From contig NZ_CP053923.1 of assembly GCF_014672695.1 (NCBI RefSeq), forward strand, positions 4,108,342 through 4,113,837: a stretch of 5,496 nt of DNA, in the 5' to 3' direction. The DNA is from Defluviicoccus vanus (GTDB lineage: Bacteria; Pseudomonadota; Alphaproteobacteria; Rhodospirillales; Defluviicoccaceae). A model generated the notes under the pieces. That model was not told the origin of the DNA. It did no database searches and saw only the letters and a program-made list of their open reading frames with translations. This document shows positions 1-3,801 of this stretch, piece after piece; within the stretch, counting starts at the first letter, position 1, and every line of letters starts with the position of its first letter. The position numbers and the translations under genes were made by a program.

Positions 1-625
1 AGAGCTTGTCGAAGGCCTGCAGCACGTCTTCCGGCTGGGTGTAGAGCTTGGCGTTGTCGGCGCTCTCGTCGAACTCACCGCCGATGCCGTCTTCCTCACC
101 ACCGGTGACACCCAGCTCGATCTCCAGGTTCATGCCGAGGGGCGCCATCCGCTGCAGGAACTTGGCACACTCGTTGAGGTTCCAGTCGATCGGCTCTTCC
201 GACAGGTCGAGCATGTGCGAGCTGAACAGCGGCTTGCCGGTCTCCTTGAAGAAGGCCTCGCCGTGATCGAGCAGGCTCGCCACCCACGGCAGCAGCTTCT
301 TGTTGGCGTGGTCGGTGTGGAGGACGACGCAGACGCCGTAGTGCTCGGCCAACAGGTGCACGTGCTTCGCCGCCGAGACCGCGCCCAGAACCTTGGCCAG
401 GCTGCCGTTGGGGAGGCCTTGGCCGGCGTAGAACTGCGCGCCGCCGTTCGACAGCTGGATGATGACGTCGGATTTGTTCTTCGCCGCGGATTCGAGCACG
501 GCGTTGATGGTGTTGGTGCCGGTCACGTTGACTGCCGGCAGGGCGTAGCTGCCCGCCTTGCATGCCGATACCAGCGTCTCGTAGTCCTTGCCGGTGACCA
601 CACCTGGCTTCAGTGTTCCGCTCAT
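1..625 (-). CDS. fba: Class II fructose-bisphosphate aldolase, 3' end cut off by window edge
   Basis: Cleaves fructose 1,6-bisphosphate to dihydroxyacetone phosphate and glyceraldehyde 3-phosphate, and runs in reverse in gluconeogenesis; cytosolic and zinc dependent. The 208 visible residues match the N-terminal 58% of E. coli FbaA-type (class IIA, about 359 aa) enzymes. Seen motifs are ALPAVNVTGT (28-37), QLSNGGAQFYAG (57-68), HTDH (103-106) with the expected catalytic Asp105 and zinc ligand His106, LLPW (111-114), GKPLFSSHMLDLSEE (130-144), LEIELGVTGGEEDG (167-180) with zinc ligand Glu170 and loop Glu178, and YTQPEDV (195-201). The ATG at 625 is chosen because GGAGGAG lies 10 bases upstream (plus-strand 636-642) and family homology begins a few residues in. 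It is codirectional with the aapJ-like gene but separated by 171 bases, so it may have its own promoter. The C-terminal FHGGSGS phosphate-binding segment is outside the window. Identification is firm by motif recall; no alignment was run. Confidence 0.97.
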   Translation of the reverse strand, partial: MSGTLKPGVVTGKDYETLVSACKAGSYALPAVNVTGTNTINAVLESAAKNKSDVIIQLSNGGAQFYAGQGLPNGSLAKVLGAVSAAKHVHLLAEHYGVCVVLHTDHANKKLLPWVASLLDHGEAFFKETGKPLFSSHMLDLSEEPIDWNLNECAKFLQRMAPLGMNLEIELGVTGGEEDGIGGEFDESADNAKLYTQPEDVLQAFDKL

Positions 626-702
626 GGTTAGTTCTCTCCTCCGTGGAAGATTATGGGGGCCTCACCCGTCGAGGTGCGGTACCGTTCTCGTTCTCGGTTG
701 GG

Positions 703-727
703 CGCACCGGTGATGCGACGCACCGGT
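703..727. repeat. Direct repeat CGCACCGGT x2 upstream of fba
   Basis: Two perfect 9-bp copies of CGCACCGGT occupy 703-711 and 719-727, with a 16-base period. They lie about 80-100 bases upstream of the aldolase start, in the gap between the aapJ-like gene and fba. The arrangement could be a paired regulator site, but the spacing is not a multiple of the 10.5-bp helical turn and no regulator is recognised. No convincing -35/-10 pair was found in this gap; the best AT-rich element is GATATAAC on the minus strand just beside the repeat. Confidence 0.35.
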
Positions 728-796
728 TATATCAGCTTGCTTCGGCGGGGTGGACTCGATCGCGAGCTTGGAAGCAGCAAAAGCACGCTCTCGCTG

Positions 797-1828
797 CTAG
801 CGCAGCGGCATCGGATACATCAGCCCGCCGTCCGTCCATAGTGCGTTCAGCCCCCGCGGCAGCTTCAGCTTCGAGCCGGCACCCACATTGCGCTCGTAGC
901 TCTCTGCGTAGTTGCCTACCTGGCTAATAATGGCATAGGCCCAGCCTTCTGCAATGCCGAGCGCGGCGCCCAGGCCAGGGGTGACACCGAGCATGCGTTT
1001 GATCGCCGGATCGGCGCTGCTGCGCATCGCATCCACATTGGCTGCGGTCAAGCCGCGGGCTTCCGCCTCGATCATCGCGAACTGCGACCATTTGACGATA
1101 TCGTACCATTGATCGTCGCCCTGACGCACCGCCGGTGCCAGCGGCTCGCGCGAGATGATATCGGGCAGGATGAGGTGGTCGTCCGGGTTGGGGGTGTTCT
1201 CGGCGCGGATGACCGCCAGGCCGGAGGCATCGGCACTGAAGGCATCGCAGCGACCGGCGACGTAGGCGGACACCGCCTCGGCGAACTTCTCGAAGGTCAG
1301 CGTCCGCGCCTCGATGTTCTGCGCGCGCAGGTAATCCGCGACGTTGAGCTCGTTGGTGGTGCCGGTCTGGACGCAGATCGTTGCCCCGGCGAGCTGGTTC
1401 GCCCGGCTGACGCCCAGCTTCTTCGGCACCAGGAATCCCTGGCCGTCGTAGAAGTTGACGACGGTGAAGTTGAGGCCGCCGGCGGCATCGCGGGTCAGGG
1501 TGTAGGTGGTGTTGCGGGCGAGGAGGTCAATTTCGCCCGACTGCAGCGCCGTCAGCCGCATCTGGGCGTTGAGCGGCACGAAGCGGACCTTGCCGGCGTC
1601 GCCGAGGACGGCAGCGGCTACCGCACGGCAGACGTCCACATCGATGCCGTGCCAATGGCCTTCGCCATCCGGCGCACTGAAGCCGTAAAGATCCTCGGTG
1701 ACGCCGCAGCGGATCTGCCCGCGCTGACGCACCGCATCCAACGTCGCCCCGGCCTCGGCCTGCGGGTGGACGAGGATGAAGGCGAGCAAAACCAAAAGAA
1801 GTGCGCTGGCTGTTCGCATGGTCGCCAT
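797..1828 (-). CDS. aapJ: AapJ/BztA-type periplasmic L-amino-acid-binding protein
   Basis: Solute-binding protein (family 3) that captures polar L-amino acids in the periplasm for a HAAT-type ABC importer (AapJQMP or BztABCD). The 343 residues match the usual length of about 340. Residues 1-26 look like a signal peptide: two Arg/Met-containing turns, a Leu/Val core (10-20), then AEA|GA. The family-3 signature is GIDVDVCRAVAAAV (61-74). AapJ-like landmarks follow: LTALQSGEIDLLARNTT (92-108), FYDGQGFLVPKK (126-137), ICVQTGTTNELN (151-162), AGRCDAFSAD (191-200), ISREPLAPAVRQGDDQW (225-241) and RGLNALW (325-331). The start is uncertain. The ATG at 1828 is preceded only by a weak GATGGCGG, and an in-frame ATG at 1819 would also give a good signal peptide. 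The frame stays open to 2053, but that part overlaps the upstream gene and lacks family sequence. No aapQ, aapM or aapP lies next to it here. The exact amino-acid range cannot be read from the sequence. Confidence 0.93.
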   Translation of the reverse strand: MATMRTASALLLVLLAFILVHPQAEAGATLDAVRQRGQIRCGVTEDLYGFSAPDGEGHWHGIDVDVCRAVAAAVLGDAGKVRFVPLNAQMRLTALQSGEIDLLARNTTYTLTRDAAGGLNFTVVNFYDGQGFLVPKKLGVSRANQLAGATICVQTGTTNELNVADYLRAQNIEARTLTFEKFAEAVSAYVAGRCDAFSADASGLAVIRAENTPNPDDHLILPDIISREPLAPAVRQGDDQWYDIVKWSQFAMIEAEARGLTAANVDAMRSSADPAIKRMLGVTPGLGAALGIAEGWAYAIISQVGNYAESYERNVGAGSKLKLPRGLNALWTDGGLMYPMPLR

Positions 1829-1922
1829 CCGCCATCTGGCGCCGCGTCTGCGGGCGTCGATGTACCCACGTCCCCCGACGGCGCTGTATCCTTCGTATCC
1901 ATCACCCGTTTCGGCACCGCGG

Positions 1923-2549
1923 TCAACCGGGCGCACGCGGGACGTCACCACTGCCAGTCGTGCCGTCAGCGGCCGCCGCGCGGGTGCCGGTGAAGGCATC
2001 GATGATGCGGTCCATGGCAGTGAATAGGAGCTCGACGCTATAGCCGGCGACAAAGGCGAGCGCCCATGGCCCCAACTGATTGAGAACGTCGCCTTGCTGT
2101 TCGCCCTGAACCCAGCCGATGGCGAGCCCGGCGAGCATTCCGAGGGGGATGCGCACTCCTGCGCTGACCAGGCCGGTCACCGTCAGCCTGCTGTCGCGAA
2201 TATCTTCCGCCAACGACCGCAGCAGGTAGGCGATGGTGCCGAGCAAGCCGAACAGCAGCGGCAGGACATAGTCCTGACGCGCCTGGCGCAGAATTCTGGC
2301 GTTTCCCATCACATAGGCGCGGATCGCCATGGTGCGCTCAAGGCTGGTTTCGCAGCCATCCTTGCTATCGGGCATCGTCGCAGCATCGGGGATATGCTTC
2401 GACAGCAGCAGGAAGCTCTCGCGTCCCACCCGCTCGTTGAGGACCTTGTGCAGCGCCATCAACTGGACGCACTTGGTTTGCAGGTCGAGCGTCAGTGCGT
2501 CGCGCTCGGCACGTGCTTGCAGTGACGGCTCCGACGCATCGCTGGCGCG
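1923..2549 (-). CDS. C-terminal part of a frameshifted membrane protein of unknown function
   Basis: This is the downstream half, in the -1 frame, of the gene that starts at 2977; the coordinates run from the frame switch to the TGA at 1923 and no independent start is claimed. The 208 residues begin with an Ala/Arg/Glu-rich helical stretch (1-45) that continues the coiled coil of the N-terminal half, then a soluble segment, then three predicted membrane helices at about 95-113 (VLPLLFGLLGTIAYLLRSL), 123-147 and 160-177 (WALAFVAGYSVELLF). The combination LPLLFGLLG...LR followed by ALAFVAGYSVELLF-x(2)-MD resembles a module I have seen at the C terminus of several uncharacterised bacterial membrane proteins; I know of no assigned function. 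The first possible internal ATG (at about residue 31) has no ribosome binding site and would cut the helical region in two. The coding pattern and membrane topology argue this is real protein, not a chance open frame. Confidence 0.7.
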   Translation of the reverse strand, partial: RASDASEPSLQARAERDALTLDLQTKCVQLMALHKVLNERVGRESFLLLSKHIPDAATMPDSKDGCETSLERTMAIRAYVMGNARILRQARQDYVLPLLFGLLGTIAYLLRSLAEDIRDSRLTVTGLVSAGVRIPLGMLAGLAIGWVQGEQQGDVLNQLGPWALAFVAGYSVELLFTAMDRIIDAFTGTRAAAADGTTGSGDVPRAPG

Positions 2550-2977
2550 GGGGCATTCGCTGGTGTCGCCATCGCCGGAATTGTTGGGAGCCCGGCGTCC
2601 GCCTTCCCCTGTAGGGTGAGCAGACGCAACCTGTCCCGTGCCGCCCCCAGCTCGCCGTCTAGGGCGTCGATCTGACGGACGGTGGAGTCGAGTCCGGCCC
2701 AGAAGCTCAATTGGGCAACGAGAAGCACCAGGACGACGATGCTGAGCAACGCGGCGCCCCAGGCGATGCAGCGGGTCCATCGCCGGCTGAAGATCAGCGC
2801 ATCGATCGGCACACCCGTGCGGGCGACGAAGGTGTGGTAGGCAGGCCAGAAGGCCTGTTCGTCGGCCGTTTGCCAGCGATCGGCGATGTAGGCATCGCGC
2901 AGGATCACCAACTGGCGCACGAGGTCCGCATCCATCTCCAGCTGCCGGCTGGCAACATAGGCGATGATGTTGGTCAC
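2492..2977 (-). CDS. N-terminal part of the same frameshifted membrane protein
   Basis: Begins at a GTG (2977) whose first bases form GTGA with the stop of an upstream 31-codon ORF. Residues 1-69 look soluble and mostly helical (e.g. EMDADLVRQLVILRDAYIADRW, 14-35, split by charges), residues 70-94 form one transmembrane helix (CIAWGAALLSIVVLVLLVAQ), and 96-125 is a likely coiled coil (LDGELGAARDRLRLLTLQ). After about residue 143 the frame runs into a Pro/Ala and then Arg/His-rich tail of 18 residues that ends at 2492 and looks non-native, while the -1 frame carries on with helical, then membrane, sequence. The intact product would be about 351 residues: 143 from this frame plus 208 from the other. 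It is either a broken gene, a sequencing indel in the C5 run, or (less likely) programmed -1 frameshifting. Function unknown; topology suggests an inner-membrane protein with one N-terminal and three C-terminal helices. Confidence 0.72.
   Translation of the reverse strand: MTNIIAYVASRQLEMDADLVRQLVILRDAYIADRWQTADEQAFWPAYHTFVARTGVPIDALIFSRRWTRCIAWGAALLSIVVLVLLVAQLSFWAGLDSTVRQIDALDGELGAARDRLRLLTLQGKADAGLPTIPAMATPANAPAPAMRRSRHCKHVPSATH
2546..2557 (-). other. Frame-switch site at a C5 run
   Basis: On the minus strand the zero-frame codons are AAT GCC CCC GCG (2557 to 2546). A single added C, or a -1 slip on the CCC codon at 2551-2549, joins Asn-Ala-Pro to Arg-Ala-Ser-Asp in the downstream frame and restores one 351-residue protein. 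There is no canonical X-XXY-YYZ slippery heptamer, which favours a homopolymer indel over programmed slippage. Confidence 0.65.
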
Positions 2978-3069
2978 CCCTGCATGGCGGCGTCGAGATG
3001 ACGCCGGCGATCATCGGCGAGATGCGGGGCGCATGCCGGCCGGCCGGCCGCGGTGACATCAATAGCCAT
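2974..3069 (-). CDS. Possible 31-codon ORF translationally coupled to the membrane protein gene
   Basis: An ATG at 3069 follows GGGGGAG by seven bases, a usable ribosome binding site. The frame codes for 31 residues, begins MAIDVTAAGRP, is rich in Ala, Arg, His and Asp, and ends in a TGA at 2976-2974. The TGA overlaps the GTG start of the next gene in the tetranucleotide GTGA, the usual geometry of translational coupling. No membrane segment, metal-binding cluster or attenuator-like codon run is seen. It contains the GGCCGGCCGGCC tract (about 3038-3049), which is self-complementary and could fold in the transcript. It may be a small protein, a coupling leader, or chance; the following gene has only a poorly spaced ribosome binding site of its own, which mildly supports coupling. 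I do not recognise a family. Confidence 0.4.
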   Translation of the reverse strand: MAIDVTAAGRPACAPHLADDRRRHLDAAMQG

Positions 3070-3152
3070 GGCGGGGCTCCCCCTTGAACGGCGCCCATAT
3101 GCGGGCAGAAGCGCACGCGGCGGGCAGCTCGCCAGTAGATCAACAGCTGCGG

Positions 3153-3182
3153 ATTATAGCCTGAAGAGCCCAAATGGGCCAA
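3153..3182 (-). promoter_or_regulatory. Sigma70-type promoter for the minus-strand arm
   Basis: On the minus strand, a perfect TATAAT (plus-strand 3153-3158) lies 18 bases downstream of TTGGCC (3177-3182), which matches four of six -35 consensus positions. Transcription would start near 3146, leaving a leader of about 75 bases before the 31-codon ORF. Matches this good to the -10 box are uncommon by chance in GC-rich DNA, and it sits just upstream of the first minus-strand gene. Confidence 0.6.
3168..3179. promoter_or_regulatory. Dyad GCCCA-AA-TGGGC overlapping the -35/spacer of the minus-strand promoter
   Basis: A perfect inverted repeat with 5-bp arms and a 2-bp centre lies inside the spacer and touches the -35 element. 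That is a typical repressor operator position, but the arms are short and no cognate regulator is visible. Confidence 0.3.
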
Positions 3183-3233
3183 TTGATCCGTGATGCCGGT
3201 GCGGCCTATCCATCGCCTCGGTCAAGGCTCTGT

Positions 3234-3249
3234 GCGCCGACTTCGGCGC
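3234..3249. promoter_or_regulatory. 16-bp dyad GCGCCGA-CT-TCGGCGC between the divergent promoters
   Basis: Perfect 7-bp arms around a 2-bp centre. It lies about 37 bases upstream of the extended -10 of the receiver gene and about 52 bases upstream of the -35 of the opposite promoter, so a bound regulator could act on both. It is not followed by a T-run on either strand and no gene ends nearby, so a terminator role is unlikely. Confidence 0.4.
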
Positions 3250-3285
3250 TGGCGGCAGCGTAACTCCATGCTGCGGGCGAAATCG

Positions 3286-3294
3286 TGCTATACT
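3286..3294 (+). promoter_or_regulatory. Extended -10 promoter for the receiver/exonuclease operon
   Basis: TGCTATACT reads as an extended -10 element (TG-n-TATACT). No good -35 is present 16-18 bases upstream, which is acceptable for extended -10 promoters and suggests help from an activator, perhaps at the dyad at 3234-3249. The start point would be near 3301, giving a leader of about 77 bases before the receiver gene. Confidence 0.5.
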
Positions 3295-3363
3295 TCGCCT
3301 TCGCCATCGCCTAAAGGAGGCAAATCGAGGCTTGCCCGGTTTCTCTTGAAGAACCATCCCAAA

Positions 3364-3380
3364 GGGGAGAAGTGGGAGTG
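3364..3380 (+). promoter_or_regulatory. Ribosome binding site deciding the receiver start
   Basis: GGGGAG (3364-3369) is only two bases from the GTG at 3372 but eight bases from the in-frame GTG at 3378. The second GTG is therefore the better start and gives the usual short lead into the first beta strand of the receiver. Confidence 0.6.
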
Positions 3381-3752
3381 CCGAAGTCCATTCTCGTCGT
3401 GGAAGACGAGCCAAATATCGTCCTTTCGTTGCAGTTCCTGATGAAAAAGGCTGGGTTTGACGTGCGAATCGCCAGGGATGGCGAAGAAGCGTTGAGTGCT
3501 GTCGAAGCGCGCGCCCCCGACCTGATTTTGCTCGATGTGATGATTCCGAAGCGCGATGGCTACGACGTCTGTCAGACGGTCCGGGCTAATCCCGATTGGA
3601 AAAACGTCTACATCATCATGCTGACCGCCAAGGGTCGGGACGTGGATCGGGAGAAGGGGATCGCTCTCGGTGCCAATGATTACGTGACCAAGCCATTTTC
3701 GACCCGTGACCTGACCGAGAAGGTAAAGCAGATTCTCGACGGTATGTCCTGA
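3378..3752 (+). CDS. Stand-alone CheY-like response regulator receiver
   Basis: A 124-residue single REC domain with no DNA-binding or enzymatic output, acting in the cytoplasm as a phosphorylation-dependent switch or phosphotransfer partner. All key residues are present: acidic pocket Glu9/Asp10/Glu11 in ILVVEDE, phosphoacceptor Asp53 in LILLDVMIPKRDGYDV, Thr83 in MLTAKG, and Lys105 in DYVTKPF, preceded by Tyr102. It therefore looks competent for phosphorylation. The start at 3378 is chosen by ribosome binding site spacing; the frame is open back to a TAA at 3312-3314. The next gene, for a pseudo-kinase/exonuclease, begins 49 bases after the stop on the same strand with no terminator between them, so the two are very likely cotranscribed and functionally linked. 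Because that partner seems to lack phosphoacceptor histidine and ATP-binding residues, the phosphodonor is probably encoded elsewhere or downstream of the window. Specific role unknown. Confidence 0.95.
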   Translation: MPKSILVVEDEPNIVLSLQFLMKKAGFDVRIARDGEEALSAVEARAPDLILLDVMIPKRDGYDVCQTVRANPDWKNVYIIMLTAKGRDVDREKGIALGANDYVTKPFSTRDLTEKVKQILDGMS

Positions 3753-3801
3753 CGCCCAAGGAAGTTGCCCAGGGAGGTTGCTCAGGATTGGCGAGGGCCC
3801 C

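Noticed and set aside
770..799. Possible terminator after the aapJ-like gene (GCAGC...GCTGC on the minus strand)
   Set aside because: The stem is only five pairs with a 14-base loop and no T-run follows it.
1109..1993. Long plus-strand open frame of 294 codons opposite the aapJ-like gene
   Set aside because: It is antisense to a well-matched family-3 binding protein, its product is Arg/Gly/Val-rich without domains, and open antisense frames are expected in GC-rich genes.
1829..2053. N-terminal extension of the aapJ-like gene to 2053
   Set aside because: It overlaps the preceding gene, has no family similarity, and would place the signal peptide 75 or more residues inside the protein.
3036..3052. 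GGCCGGCCGGCCGCGG tract as a possible mobile-element end or site-specific recombination site
   Set aside because: It is a simple GC-rich self-complementary run with no partner copy, no target-site duplication and no integrase or transposase nearby.
2550..3182. Upstream extension of the C-terminal membrane-protein frame to an ATG at 3182, giving 419 residues
   Set aside because: The extension is Arg/Pro/Cys-rich with no domain pattern, overlaps the better coding frame that starts at 2977, and its ATG would fall in the -35 element of the likely promoter.
3190..3441. Plus-strand 83-codon frame across the intergenic region into the receiver gene
   Set aside because: It runs out of frame into a clear receiver gene, has Ser/Arg-rich composition and lacks a ribosome binding site.
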